DNA of 64,000 nucleotides from Aquimarina sp040786285 (GCF_040786285.1 NZ_JBFMKQ010000001.1:1674001-1738000), one strand, 5' to 3'. Positions 52,083 through 61,536 are shown, counted from the stretch's first letter. The notes: generated from the letters alone by a model not told the origin. Translations and numbers: made by a program.

Positions 52083-53390
52083 ATGAGTAGTATAGTGGCA
52101 ATTGTAGGGCGACCTAATGTCGGAAAGTCAACTTTCTTTAATCGTTTAATTCAAAGAAGAGAGGCTATAGTAGATGCAGTAAGCGGTGTTACACGTGATC
52201 GTCATTACGGAAAAAGTGACTGGAATGGCGTAGAATTCTCTTTGATTGATACAGGAGGGTATGTGGTAGGAAGTGACGATATTTTTGAAGCAGAGATAGA
52301 TAAACAAGTAGAATTGGCAATCGATGAAGCCGATGCTATTATCTTTATGGTAGATGTAGAGTCTGGTGTTACAGGAATGGATGAAGACGTGGCCAAACTA
52401 CTTCGCAAAGTTAATAAACCCGTATTTTTAGCGATTAATAAGGTGGATAATGCCAAGAGAGCCACAGATGCAGTTGAATTTTATAGTCTAGGCCTTGGTG
52501 AATATTATACTATTGCTAGTATTAATGGAAGCGGTACAGGTGAACTTTTAGATGCATTGGTCGAAGCGTTACCTAAGCAAGAAGAACAAGAAGAAGATGA
52601 ATTACCACGATTTGCAGTAGTCGGAAGACCAAATGCAGGAAAATCATCTTTTATCAATGCCCTAATTGGTGAGGATCGCTATATAGTTACAGATATTGCG
52701 GGAACCACTCGAGATGCAATTGATACAAAGTATAACCGTTTTGGGTTCGAATTTAATTTGGTGGATACCGCCGGGATTCGAAGAAAATCAAAAGTAAAAG
52801 AAGACTTAGAATTTTATTCGGTGATGAGATCAGTTCGTGCTATCGAACATTCTGATGTTTGTCTTTTGGTAGTAGATGCAACCAGAGGGTTTGACGGACA
52901 GGTACAAAACATATTTTGGCTCGCAGAACGTAACCGAAAAGGTGTTGTAATCTTGGTAAATAAATGGGACCTTATCGAAAATAAAGAAAGTAATACTCTA
53001 AAAGATTTCGAAAAATATATTCGTAAGCAAATAGAACCTTTTACAGATGTTCCTGTTGTATTTATATCTGCATTAACCAAACAGCGTTTATTTAAAGCAA
53101 TGGAAACTGCAGTAGAAGTGTATAAAAATAGATCCAAAAAGATCAAAACAAGTGAGCTTAACGATATTTTATTACCTATTATTGAAAGAAACCCGCCACC
53201 GGCATATAAGGGTAAGTATGTAAAAATAAAATATATCACACAACTGCCTACACCACAGCCACAATTTGCATTTTTCTGTAATCTGCCTCAGTATATCAGA
53301 GATCCTTATAAACGTTTTATCGAAAATCAATTACGTAGAGAATTTGACTTTAACGGAGTGCCAGTTTCGGTATATTTTAGGAAGAAGTAA
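52083..53390 (+). CDS. der: Ribosome-assembly GTPase Der (EngA)
   Basis: From the ATG at 52083 the product is 435 residues, matching the family. An open frame reaches back to 51960 but the extra 41 residues have no counterpart in Der. Two consecutive GTPase domains are present: GRPNVGKSTFFNRL with DTGG and NKVD, and GRPNAGKSSFINAL with DTAG and NKWD. A C-terminal KH-like domain includes KGKYVKIKYITQLPTPQPQFAFFCN. Der functions in assembly of the 50S subunit. Confidence 0.97.
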   Translation: MSSIVAIVGRPNVGKSTFFNRLIQRREAIVDAVSGVTRDRHYGKSDWNGVEFSLIDTGGYVVGSDDIFEAEIDKQVELAIDEADAIIFMVDVESGVTGMDEDVAKLLRKVNKPVFLAINKVDNAKRATDAVEFYSLGLGEYYTIASINGSGTGELLDALVEALPKQEEQEEDELPRFAVVGRPNAGKSSFINALIGEDRYIVTDIAGTTRDAIDTKYNRFGFEFNLVDTAGIRRKSKVKEDLEFYSVMRSVRAIEHSDVCLLVVDATRGFDGQVQNIFWLAERNRKGVVILVNKWDLIENKESNTLKDFEKYIRKQIEPFTDVPVVFISALTKQRLFKAMETAVEVYKNRSKKIKTSELNDILLPIIERNPPPAYKGKYVKIKYITQLPTPQPQFAFFCNLPQYIRDPYKRFIENQLRREFDFNGVPVSVYFRKK

Positions 53391-53469
53391 GTTAAGTTTG
53401 AGGTTTATTCTGAGTCAGAAATTTACCAACCCCGCCACACAGGTATCCATTACTAAATCATATTTTAGG

Positions 53470-53799
53470 CTAAAGTTGTTCTTTAATTTTAAGAAGCTGC
53501 CCTTTAATAGACTCTAGTTTACGAATGATATCAAAACTATCCAGAGCTTCGTGTTTTTGTTCTTTAAGGTGGATTTTGGCACCTTCTAATGTAAACCCTC
53601 GCTCTTTAACCAAATGGTATATCAATTCCAGATTTTTGATATCTTCTGGGGTGAATTTTCGATTGCCTTTAGCATTTTTCTTTGGTTTTAGAATATCAAA
53701 TTCTTTTTCCCAAAAACGAATTAGAGAAGCGTTAACATCAAATGCTTCAGCCACTTCACCGATACCGTAGTACATTTTTTTTGGTAAGTCTACATACAT
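53470..53799 (-). CDS. MerR-family transcriptional regulator
   Basis: The 109-residue protein has an N-terminal MerR winged helix (KMYYGIGEVAEAFDVNASLIRFWEKEFDILKPKKN, shown here as start and end of the domain) and a C-terminal coiled coil (ESIKGQLLKIKEQL). It lacks a Cys-based effector domain, so it is of the small MerR/HTH type common in Bacteroidota. It is the last gene of a tight minus-strand operon, 2 bases after the CapA-like gene. Its targets are unknown. Confidence 0.9.
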   Translation of the reverse strand: MYVDLPKKMYYGIGEVAEAFDVNASLIRFWEKEFDILKPKKNAKGNRKFTPEDIKNLELIYHLVKERGFTLEGAKIHLKEQKHEALDSFDIIRKLESIKGQLLKIKEQL

Positions 53800-53801
53800 A
53801 A

Positions 53802-54908
53802 TTATTCTTTTTGTTGTGTAAAACTTCCATCCTCTTCAAAAAGGAGCTTGCTTTCTGGGAAATCTTCTAAAGTAAGTTTTTTGATTTCTTTTAGTGCTCT
53901 TTTTTTCTCATCTATAAAAGGGTATACTTCATCGATTTGCTTAGCAGAATGAAGTTTACCTTTAACAAAATTTCCGTCCAGGGCTATTTCAATTTCTGCG
54001 ATTGGTGCATATCCTTTAATTCCATCCAGATTAAACCTCGAATACGTGCAAAAATTACCTAAGCTATAGGCAATAAATTTGTTTTTGTATACTTCAAAAG
54101 CTCTAGAAACATGAGGTCCATGGCCTATAACCATATCTGCACCAGCATCAATCATGGTGTGCGCAAATTTATATACATTACCACGATCTTCACCATAAAA
54201 ACGTTCTGTCTTTCTGGTTACATGGGTATGTTTTAGCCCTTCGGCTCCACCGTGAAAAGAAACAATCACTATATCTGCCTTTTGTTTAAGTTCTTCAACA
54301 ATTTTCTTTGCATTGGTTAAGTTATGAATTTTTATGCAATCTTTATTGGGTGCAAAAGCGCAAAATCCATAAGTAATTCCATTTTTTTCAAAAATTGTGG
54401 AGGGTTGAGCGAATATCCCTGCATAGGCAATGTTATGTTTTTCGAGTGTTTTTGAAGTGTTTTTAATTCCTATTTCGCCAAAATCACCAATATGATTATT
54501 GGCGATACTCATTACATCAAACCCGGTCTCCTCAAGGTATTCCCCAAAAGATTCTGGTGATCTAAACGAGTAGCATTTTGATGGATCAGAGCATCTTTTG
54601 GCATTTTCGCCTTCGTCGGTAAGAGTACCTTCTAAATTACCGAAAAGAATATCTGCCTGGGTTAAAATAGAATTAACATCATCAAAGGGGCCCTTGCCTT
54701 TTGGTGGTAAGTAACTTTCATTAGGGAAATTAGTCCCCATCATGATATCACCCACAGCCATTATTTTGATGTATTTCGGTTTTTCTAGTTCAAGTTTAGT
54801 TTTTTGAGCTATCGAATACATAGAGTCCAATACTTCTTTTGAATATTTTTGGGCCTGTATAGAAGAACTGAAACCAAAAATGATAACAAAAAAAAGTATT
54901 TTTCGCAT
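53802..54908 (-). CDS. CapA-like metallophosphatase-fold protein
   Basis: The 368-residue protein has a signal peptide (cleaved near IQAQKY, about 19) and the PGA_cap/CapA fold motifs in order: IMAVGDIMMGTNFP, ILFGNLEGTLTDEG, VMSIANNHIGDFGE, IVIVSFHGGAE and MVIGHGPHV. These supply the Asp, Asn and His metal ligands of calcineurin-like enzymes. CapA is linked to poly-gamma-glutamate capsule synthesis in Bacillus, but no capB/capC genes are here, so a cell-envelope hydrolase or binding role is more likely. It lies between an M23 peptidase gene (6 bases) and the MerR gene (2 bases). Confidence 0.88.
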   Translation of the reverse strand: MRKILFFVIIFGFSSSIQAQKYSKEVLDSMYSIAQKTKLELEKPKYIKIMAVGDIMMGTNFPNESYLPPKGKGPFDDVNSILTQADILFGNLEGTLTDEGENAKRCSDPSKCYSFRSPESFGEYLEETGFDVMSIANNHIGDFGEIGIKNTSKTLEKHNIAYAGIFAQPSTIFEKNGITYGFCAFAPNKDCIKIHNLTNAKKIVEELKQKADIVIVSFHGGAEGLKHTHVTRKTERFYGEDRGNVYKFAHTMIDAGADMVIGHGPHVSRAFEVYKNKFIAYSLGNFCTYSRFNLDGIKGYAPIAEIEIALDGNFVKGKLHSAKQIDEVYPFIDEKKRALKEIKKLTLEDFPESKLLFEEDGSFTQQKE

Positions 54909-54914
54909 TGATGT

Positions 54915-55892
54915 TTAGTCTAAAGTTTCATTAATTAGGTTAGAAGCCTTAAGCATTTCAGCAAATTCTTCAGGAGTTAAACTTCCGTAGTAAAAATTTC
55001 TAGGATTGATTTTTTTACCATCTTTAAAGATCTCATAATGTAAATGTGGAGCAACCGATCTACCTGTGTTTCCAACATAACCGATAATATCACCACGTTT
55101 AACTTTTTGCCCTTTCTTTACATTGTACTTGCTTAAATGTGCATATAAACTCATATAATTAAAACCATGGTCAATACGTATATGTCTCCCATATCCCGTA
55201 GAGTTTGCATCAGCTCTTTTTACGACACCATTACCAGAAGCGTAAACCGGGGTTCCTGTAGATGCAGAGAAATCCATACCATAATGAAATTTCTTTGCTT
55301 TTGTAAATGGGTCACTTCTCCATCCGTAACCAGATGCCATCCGTTTTAGATCTGAGTTTTGTATAGGTTGTATCGCAGGGATAGTGGCTAATAATTCTTC
55401 TTTTTGTTCGGCAAGTTCTGCAATTTCATCAAGAGACTTTGATTGAACTACAATTTGTTTGGTAAGTTTATCAATTCGTTCACTACTTTCTATAATCATA
55501 TTAGAATTATCGTAGCCTTCGAGATTTTTATATCTGTTTACACCTCCAAATCCGGCATTACGTATCTCTCCTGGGATAGGATTAGCTCCAAAGTAAAGGC
55601 GGTAGATGTTATCATCACGTTCTGCGACTTCTTTTAGGATTTCCTCATTACGATTTAGCCTTTTATTCATCAAACTATACTGAAACACCATGTTTTCCAG
55701 CTCTCTTCTATATTTCTTTTCTTTAGGAGTTTCTAATTGCGGGATATTAAGATAGATAAGAAGAAGAACAAAGCCCGCTAAAAAAGTGCCAATGACACCC
55801 AATGCAGCTATACCAAATTTCCTCCCTTTCTTTTGCTCTATTTTGCGATAAGAAAGTGTGTCACTATCATAGTAATATTTAACCTTTGACAT
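54915..55892 (-). CDS. M23-family metallopeptidase, membrane anchored
   Basis: The 325-residue protein has a cytoplasmic N-terminus, one membrane helix (about residues 27-48), a coiled-coil region (about 58-170) and a C-terminal LytM domain. Zinc ligands are H203 and D207 (KFHYGMDFS) and H285 in HLHYE, with H283 as the catalytic His. It is complete and looks active. It cleaves peptidoglycan cross-bridges or activates other hydrolases, and the coiled coil suggests a divisome- or envelope-related scaffold role. It is the first gene of the M23-CapA-MerR operon and is divergent from alaS. Confidence 0.93.
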   Translation of the reverse strand: MSKVKYYYDSDTLSYRKIEQKKGRKFGIAALGVIGTFLAGFVLLLIYLNIPQLETPKEKKYRRELENMVFQYSLMNKRLNRNEEILKEVAERDDNIYRLYFGANPIPGEIRNAGFGGVNRYKNLEGYDNSNMIIESSERIDKLTKQIVVQSKSLDEIAELAEQKEELLATIPAIQPIQNSDLKRMASGYGWRSDPFTKAKKFHYGMDFSASTGTPVYASGNGVVKRADANSTGYGRHIRIDHGFNYMSLYAHLSKYNVKKGQKVKRGDIIGYVGNTGRSVAPHLHYEIFKDGKKINPRNFYYGSLTPEEFAEMLKASNLINETLD

Positions 55893-55914
55893 AATCTAAA
55901 ATATGCTATTTTTG
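55886..55914 (+). promoter_or_regulatory. Promoter of alaS
   Basis: TTG (55886-55888) and TATTTTTG (55907-55914) are 18 bases apart, a good Bacteroidota promoter. It overlaps the first codons of the M23 gene and gives alaS a 5' leader of about 180 bases. Confidence 0.65.
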
Positions 55915-55933
55915 CAGGATATCAACCAAAAAA

Positions 55934-55980
55934 GTCTTGTTTAATACCAAGACAACGCAACAAATATAGTAAAATGTTGC
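55934..55980 (+). other. Two hairpins in the alaS leader
   Basis: GTCTTG/CAAGAC (55934-55939, 55948-55953) and GCAACA/TGTTGC (55957-55962, 55975-55980) form two small stems just after the predicted start. They are too short and lack a T-run for a terminator. They could shape the leader, but no T-box or known riboswitch pattern was seen. Confidence 0.35.
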
Positions 55981-55999
55981 AAAGTCGAGAAAAAACTGA

Positions 56000-56030
56000 C
56001 AAATATAGATTGATTTTTTTTTAGAGTCAA
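56000..56030 (-). promoter_or_regulatory. Promoter of the M23-CapA-MerR operon
   Basis: On the minus strand TTG (56030-56028) is followed after 20 bases by TATATTTG (56007-56000). Both match the consensus. It lies about 110 bases before the M23 start, so the two divergent transcripts overlap in this region. Confidence 0.6.
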
Positions 56031-56103
56031 CCTGCTTAATAATTTGTTTTTCAGTTGTTTAAACGTGTTTTTGGTGTAAATAAAATAGCAATACATAGAA
56101 TTT

Positions 56104-58737
56104 ATGAAATCCCAAGAAGTTAGAAATCAATTTTTAGAGTTTTTTAAGTCCAAAAAACATAGCATCGTGGCATCTGCACCAATGGTAATCAAAGATGACC
56201 CTACTTTGATGTTTACAAATGCTGGGATGAATCAATTCAAAGAATATTTTTTAGGTAATGGTACCCCTAAAAATAATCGAATTACAGATACTCAAAAATG
56301 TTTACGAGTAAGTGGTAAACATAATGACTTAGAAGAAGTAGGTATGGATACCTATCACCATACCATGTTCGAAATGCTTGGAAACTGGAGTTTTGGAGAT
56401 TATTTTAAAAAAGAAGCAATCCAGTGGGCCTGGGAGTTATTAACCGAGGTATATGGTATTGATAAAGACATACTATATGTGTCAGTGTTTGAAGGTGCAA
56501 AAGATGAAAGCCTTGAGATGGATCAGGAGGCGTATGATTTATGGAACGCAATTGTTCCCGAGGATCGCATCATCATGGGTAATAAAAAAGATAATTTCTG
56601 GGAGATGGGAGATCAAGGCCCTTGTGGTCCTTGTTCAGAGATTCATGTTGATCTTAGATCCGAAGAAGAAAAAAAGAGAGTTCCTGGTCGTGAATTAGTA
56701 AACCAGGATGATCCTTTAGTTGTAGAAGTATGGAACCTGGTTTTTATGCAGTATAACAGAAGGGCGAATGGGTCATTAGAAAAACTACCTGCACAGCACG
56801 TAGATACAGGAATGGGGTTTGAACGTTTGTGTATGGCATTACAAGGTGTTAAATCCAATTATGATACCGATGTTTTTACTCCTTTGATTAGAGAGATTGA
56901 AACGATTACCAATACTACTTATGATAAGAATAGCCTGCCTGCAGATGAAGATGGCAAGGTAAGTGTCGCAATTCGAGTGATTGCAGATCATGTAAGAGCA
57001 GTTTCATTTTCGATAGCAGATGGTCAATTACCTAGTAATACAGGTGCTGGTTATGTAATAAGAAGGATTTTACGTAGAGCGATTCGATATGGGTTTACTT
57101 TTTTGAATACCAGGGAACCTTTTATTTATAAGCTGGTAGAAACACTTAGTAAACAGATGAGTGATGCTTTTCCGGAATTAAAAGCGCAAAAAAACTTAAT
57201 AGTGAATGTGATTAAAGAAGAAGAACACTCTTTTTTGCGAACACTAGATCAAGGATTATCTCTTTTAGATACTGTTATTAAAAAGACTAAAGGCAAAGTG
57301 GTTTCAGGAGAGAAAGCGTTCGAATTATACGATACCTTTGGTTTTCCTATCGATCTAACGGCCCTAATTTTAAGTGAACAAGGATATACATTAGATGAAA
57401 AAGCTTTTGAAATCGAACTTCAGAAACAAAAAGAACGGTCAAGAGCAGCTTCTCAGGTTTCAACAGGTGATTGGGAAGAGTTGATTAAAGATACTCCAGA
57501 AGGTTTTATTGGGTATGATAGCCTTTCTGCAGATGTAAAAGTTACTCGCTACAGAAAGGTGATTAGTAAAAAAGAAGGAGAACTATATCAATTGGTTTTT
57601 GATAAAACACCTTTTTATCCCGAAGGAGGAGGGCAAGTCGGAGACAAAGGGTATCTAGAAGCAACTAATGGAGATGTTGTATATATTGTGGATACTAAAA
57701 AAGAGAATAACCTGATTGTTCACTTTTCTAAAAGTTTACCCAAAAAAATAGAAGGTGAGTTTAAAGCTGTTGTAGATGGTAAGCAACGAGCAAGAACCGC
57801 TTCAAATCATTCTGCGACACATTTAATGCATCAGGCACTTCGATCTATTTTAGGAACCCATGTAGAACAAAAAGGATCAATGGTGCATAGTGGTAATTTG
57901 CGGTTTGATTTCTCGCACTTTGCTAAAGTTAGTACAGAGGAATTAAAAGAAGTTGAAGATTTTGTAAATGCTAGAATTCGAGAAAATCTTCCATTAGATG
58001 AACAACGTGGCATATCTTATGATCAGGCAATTGCGGATGGCGCTATTGCTTTGTTTGGTGAAAAATATGGCGATGCCGTGCGTGCAATTCGATTTGGTGA
58101 ATCTATGGAATTATGTGGAGGAACACACGTACAGAATACTAGCGATATATGGCATTTTAAAATCACTTCAGAGAGTGCAATAGCCGCAGGGGTTAGACGT
58201 ATTGAAGCAATAACAGGTGATGCTGCTAAGGAGTATTTTACTACTCAGTCGGCATCTTATAATCAGGTAAAAGCAGCCCTTAAGAATGTAAAAGACCCTG
58301 TTAAAGCAATTGAATCTTTACAAGAGGAAAATATCAGTCTTAAAAAACAAATCGAATCATTACTTAAAGATAAAGCCAAAAACTTAAAAGGAGATCTTAA
58401 ATCTGAATTTGAAGAAATAAACGGAATCAAATTTTTAGCGAAAAAAGTAGACCTTGATGCAGCTGGTATTAAAGATTTAGCTTTTGAACTGGGAGGAGAA
58501 CTCGAAAATATTGTAGTAGTATTTGGAGCAGAGCAAAGTGGTAAAGCCTTGTTGTCTTGTTATGTGTCTAAAAATTTGGTAGATGAGAAAAAACTTAATG
58601 CTGGGCAAATAGTTCGAGAATTAGGTAAATACATCCAAGGTGGTGGTGGTGGACAGCCATTTTTTGCTACTGCAGGAGGTAAAAACCCAGAAGGAATCAA
58701 AGAAGCATTAGAGAATGCGAAACAATATTTAAAGTAA
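56104..58737 (+). CDS. alaS: Alanyl-tRNA synthetase
   Basis: The 877-residue protein has the full domain series: class II aminoacylation core (FTNAGMNQFKEYFLG, LEVG-related MFEMLGNWSFGDYFKKEA), the editing domain with HSATHLMHQALR and the CGGTH zinc motif, and the C-terminal DHHA1-like C-Ala domain ending in GGGGGQPFFATAGG. The length matches bacterial AlaRS. It charges tRNA-Ala and clears mischarged Ser and Gly. The following G-rich repeat element and GSCFA gene are probably in the same transcription unit. Confidence 0.98.
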   Translation: MKSQEVRNQFLEFFKSKKHSIVASAPMVIKDDPTLMFTNAGMNQFKEYFLGNGTPKNNRITDTQKCLRVSGKHNDLEEVGMDTYHHTMFEMLGNWSFGDYFKKEAIQWAWELLTEVYGIDKDILYVSVFEGAKDESLEMDQEAYDLWNAIVPEDRIIMGNKKDNFWEMGDQGPCGPCSEIHVDLRSEEEKKRVPGRELVNQDDPLVVEVWNLVFMQYNRRANGSLEKLPAQHVDTGMGFERLCMALQGVKSNYDTDVFTPLIREIETITNTTYDKNSLPADEDGKVSVAIRVIADHVRAVSFSIADGQLPSNTGAGYVIRRILRRAIRYGFTFLNTREPFIYKLVETLSKQMSDAFPELKAQKNLIVNVIKEEEHSFLRTLDQGLSLLDTVIKKTKGKVVSGEKAFELYDTFGFPIDLTALILSEQGYTLDEKAFEIELQKQKERSRAASQVSTGDWEELIKDTPEGFIGYDSLSADVKVTRYRKVISKKEGELYQLVFDKTPFYPEGGGQVGDKGYLEATNGDVVYIVDTKKENNLIVHFSKSLPKKIEGEFKAVVDGKQRARTASNHSATHLMHQALRSILGTHVEQKGSMVHSGNLRFDFSHFAKVSTEELKEVEDFVNARIRENLPLDEQRGISYDQAIADGAIALFGEKYGDAVRAIRFGESMELCGGTHVQNTSDIWHFKITSESAIAAGVRRIEAITGDAAKEYFTTQSASYNQVKAALKNVKDPVKAIESLQEENISLKKQIESLLKDKAKNLKGDLKSEFEEINGIKFLAKKVDLDAAGIKDLAFELGGELENIVVVFGAEQSGKALLSCYVSKNLVDEKKLNAGQIVRELGKYIQGGGGGQPFFATAGGKNPEGIKEALENAKQYLK

Positions 58738-58750
58738 TACTAATAAAAAA

Positions 58751-58790
58751 GCTCCCTCTCTCCCTTAGGGGTGAGGGTTGGGGTGTGGGG
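58751..58790. repeat. C-rich/G-rich intergenic element
   Basis: CTCCCTCTCTCCCTTAGGGG (58752-58771) is followed by GAGGGTTGGGGTGTGGGG. CCCTC (58754-58758) can pair with GAGGG (58773-58777). It stands out from the AT-rich surroundings. Similar CCCTC...GAGGGTTGGGGTG elements are, from memory, dispersed repeats in Bacteroidota intergenic regions. It ends 4 bases before the GSCFA ATG and supports choosing 58795 as that start. Confidence 0.55.
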
Positions 58791-58794
58791 CTAT

Positions 58795-59751
58795 ATGAAT
58801 CTACAAACCAAAATATCGCTACCGACTCAAGGGTCAAAAATTGACTATGAGTCCGAAATATTGATGCTAGGATCGTGTTTTGCAGAAAATATAGGTGAAA
58901 AATTTGAATACCATAAATTCAAAAATAATATCAACCCCTTTGGAATTTTGTTTCACCCTAAGGCAATCGAAACATTTTTGTGGATGGCTAGTCAGGATGA
59001 GCACTATGTAGATTCTGATTTGTTTTATCATAATGAAAGATGGCACTGTTTTGATGCACATTCTTCTTTAAGTAATTCTAATCAAAGGCAATTGCTTTCG
59101 GATCTAAATGCAGCTTTAACGCTTACCAAAGAAAAATTACAATCTGCAACACATGTCTTTATTACTTTAGGTACAGCCTGGGTGTATAGATTGAAGGCAT
59201 TGGATATGTTTGTGGCAAATTGCCATAAGATTCCGCAGAAAGAATTTGAAAAGAGCCTTTTGTCGATTGATGATATTAGTCAAAGTCTTCAAAACTGTAT
59301 GCATTTAATCAAAAGTCTTAATTCGTCTACTCAAATTGTATTTACGGTTTCTCCTGTACGACATAGCAAAGATGGGTTTGTAGAGAATAACAGGAGTAAA
59401 TCTCATTTAATTGCAGCAATACATCAAACTATAAGTAATAGTCAAAACCTAAGTTATTTTCCTTCTTATGAAATAATGATGGACGAACTTAGGGATTATA
59501 GATTCTATGGATCCGATATGATTCACCCTAATGAAACAGCAATTCAGTATATTTGGGAGCGCTTTTCATCGGTATGGATTTCCGAAAAAGCTAAGAAAAC
59601 GATGACAAGAGTAGAAGAAATTCAAAAAGGAGTATCCCATCGTCCGTTTAATCCTAATAGTGAACAGCATCTTACTTTCCTTCAAAATTTAGAAAATAAA
59701 AAAAACAAGCTTAAAGAAGAATATCCCTTTATGGATTTTAGTAATTCATAA
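58795..59751 (+). CDS. GSCFA-domain protein
   Basis: From the ATG at 58795 the product is 318 residues. A GTG at 58771 would start inside the repeat element and was rejected. The GSCFA motif is present as LMLGSCFAENIGEKF, followed by NPFGILFHPKAIE and the later conserved FTVSPVRHSKDG and DMIHPNETAIQYIWE, which together suggest an SGNH-hydrolase-like fold with Ser in GSC and His in MIHPN. The family is common in Bacteroidota and its function is not established. It lies 57 bases after alaS and is convergent with the hydroxylase gene (3 bases). Confidence 0.9.
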   Translation: MNLQTKISLPTQGSKIDYESEILMLGSCFAENIGEKFEYHKFKNNINPFGILFHPKAIETFLWMASQDEHYVDSDLFYHNERWHCFDAHSSLSNSNQRQLLSDLNAALTLTKEKLQSATHVFITLGTAWVYRLKALDMFVANCHKIPQKEFEKSLLSIDDISQSLQNCMHLIKSLNSSTQIVFTVSPVRHSKDGFVENNRSKSHLIAAIHQTISNSQNLSYFPSYEIMMDELRDYRFYGSDMIHPNETAIQYIWERFSSVWISEKAKKTMTRVEEIQKGVSHRPFNPNSEQHLTFLQNLENKKNKLKEEYPFMDFSNS

Positions 59752-59754
59752 GAT

Positions 59755-61515
59755 CTAAGCTGTTGTAGAACTATTGTTAATTATCTTCAATCCACTATCT
59801 ATTAGGTGTTTGATTTTTGGTTCTTTTGATTTTATATTTTTTAAATGATTTATGATTTGTGAAGCAAAATTTTCATCCCTGTCATAGACGAGTTCGTAAA
59901 CTTCTAAAGGTAATAGCCAGTCATTAACGTGATCTTTTTTTATGATATCAAAAACAGCTTCTAAAGAGAATTTAGTGGTTGCACCTTCTCTAATATTTCT
60001 TACCGATTGATATAAGGAGTGTAGTTCTTTTTCAGAGGTGCTGTAATTTCTTTTTACCGTTGTCGAAGCAGGGTTATGGGTAATTAAGTTAAAAGAATAG
60101 TCATCTGCCGGTCCTGAGAATGCTGATACAATTTCTTTACCTACTGCTAGGTCAAAAGTACCCCATTCGGGTTTAAAGAGATACTCGTCTTTATATTTAA
60201 TAGTACATTCACTAAATTGAATCAAAATTAACTCTCCTTTAATATTTCGTATCCCAGTTATGTTGGTTCCGGCAACAGTGATTCCGCTTTCAAATTCGAA
60301 TTCTATATATTCTCCATCATAAAAGTTATATGCTTTTAGATCTCTTGGCGACATGTTTTCTATAGCAAGATTAATACCTTTTAATTTTCCTAGTGGTGAT
60401 CTAAAACCATTGAGATGAGTATTGATTCCATGGCCAATTAATTCTCTTTCTCTAAATGAGAGTGCAGTAGGTCCTGATGTTTCAAAATAAATAACTTCGT
60501 TGTCTTCATTCTTGATCATGCGAGTAAAAATGCCTGAAACCTGTAATCCAGTACTTAATTCAATGGTTCCCATATTTTCTGATTCGATCAATTTTGCAAG
60601 TCCTCGATGGCCGCCTTTTCTTAGAGCCATTGTATCTGCAAATTCTTCTAAAACTTGGCATAAGTATGCAAAATCTGGAGTGACAAACAACTGAGGTTGA
60701 GGTTTAGTAATGTCAAAATCCTGGAAAGCAGTCTCAGGAGAATAAGGGAGTTTTTTTACATGATCAGTCATGCACCATTCGCTTTCTCCTATCGATGATA
60801 ATAAGCCAGCTCCATATATTTTAGGCTCATCTACAGTGCCAATCAAACCATATTCTACAGTCCACCAATGTAAATTGCGTATCAAAGCCATCTCCGAAGG
60901 TTCTTCTTTTTGATGTTGTAGTACCTCTACCTTTTTTTCGGCCTCTTCTATATCTGTTTGTTTTGTATCATGAGCTTCTTTTAAAATCGAAAGTGTGCGC
61001 ACAGCTTCATAGAGTTCATAATCTCTTTTTGAAGAAATTGCTTTACAACCAATTTTACCAAAACGCCTTAAATATTCTGCATAGTCCGGATTAGCAATTA
61101 TAGGCGCATGTCCTGCTGCTTCGTGAATAATATCTGGCGCAGGAGTGTATTCTATATTTTCTAGTTGTCTTATGTCAGACGCAATAACAAGGATATTGTA
61201 GGCTTGAAACTCCATAAAAGCATTAGGAGGGATAAAACCATCTACTGCTACTGCCGCCCAGCCAATTTCTTTTAAAATCCTATTCATCCCATACATACTT
61301 GGGATTTCATCAATAGAAATACCTGTTTTCTTAAGTCCGTTTAAATAAGAATCATGGGCTACTTTACTAAGAGAGGTAACATTTTTTCGCATTACATATC
61401 GCCAAACAGCTTGATCTATTGCAGTATACTCCTCATAATTTTGTGGTTTTATAAATTGTTTTAAATGAGGAGGAAGCCTGTCTAGTAAAGGGTTAGATTC
61501 TATATTGATGGACAT
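59755..61515 (-). CDS. Aromatic amino acid hydroxylase with a long C-terminal extension
   Basis: The 586-residue protein has the biopterin-dependent hydroxylase core (about residues 20-320). The iron ligands are H131 and H136 (IIHEAAGHAPII) and E221 (WWTVEYGL). A helical insert rich in Glu/Lys lies between them (about 180-205). About 260 further residues form a beta-rich extension that single-domain bacterial phenylalanine hydroxylases of roughly 260-300 residues lack. It should hydroxylate Phe (or Trp) using a pterin; the substrate is not fixed by sequence alone. The gene is alone and has no pterin carbinolamine dehydratase next to it. Confidence 0.9.
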   Translation of the reverse strand: MSINIESNPLLDRLPPHLKQFIKPQNYEEYTAIDQAVWRYVMRKNVTSLSKVAHDSYLNGLKKTGISIDEIPSMYGMNRILKEIGWAAVAVDGFIPPNAFMEFQAYNILVIASDIRQLENIEYTPAPDIIHEAAGHAPIIANPDYAEYLRRFGKIGCKAISSKRDYELYEAVRTLSILKEAHDTKQTDIEEAEKKVEVLQHQKEEPSEMALIRNLHWWTVEYGLIGTVDEPKIYGAGLLSSIGESEWCMTDHVKKLPYSPETAFQDFDITKPQPQLFVTPDFAYLCQVLEEFADTMALRKGGHRGLAKLIESENMGTIELSTGLQVSGIFTRMIKNEDNEVIYFETSGPTALSFRERELIGHGINTHLNGFRSPLGKLKGINLAIENMSPRDLKAYNFYDGEYIEFEFESGITVAGTNITGIRNIKGELILIQFSECTIKYKDEYLFKPEWGTFDLAVGKEIVSAFSGPADDYSFNLITHNPASTTVKRNYSTSEKELHSLYQSVRNIREGATTKFSLEAVFDIIKKDHVNDWLLPLEVYELVYDRDENFASQIINHLKNIKSKEPKIKHLIDSGLKIINNSSTTA

Positions 61516-61536
61516 GTGGGAATTATTTTTTTAATT

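Noticed and set aside
53802..54908. Poly-gamma-glutamate capsule locus
   Set aside because: Only a CapA-like gene is present, without capB, capC or a ligase.
55915..56103. T-box or other riboswitch in the alaS leader
   Set aside because: The hairpins are short, no conserved T-box sequence or terminator is visible, and T-boxes are not typical of this phylum.
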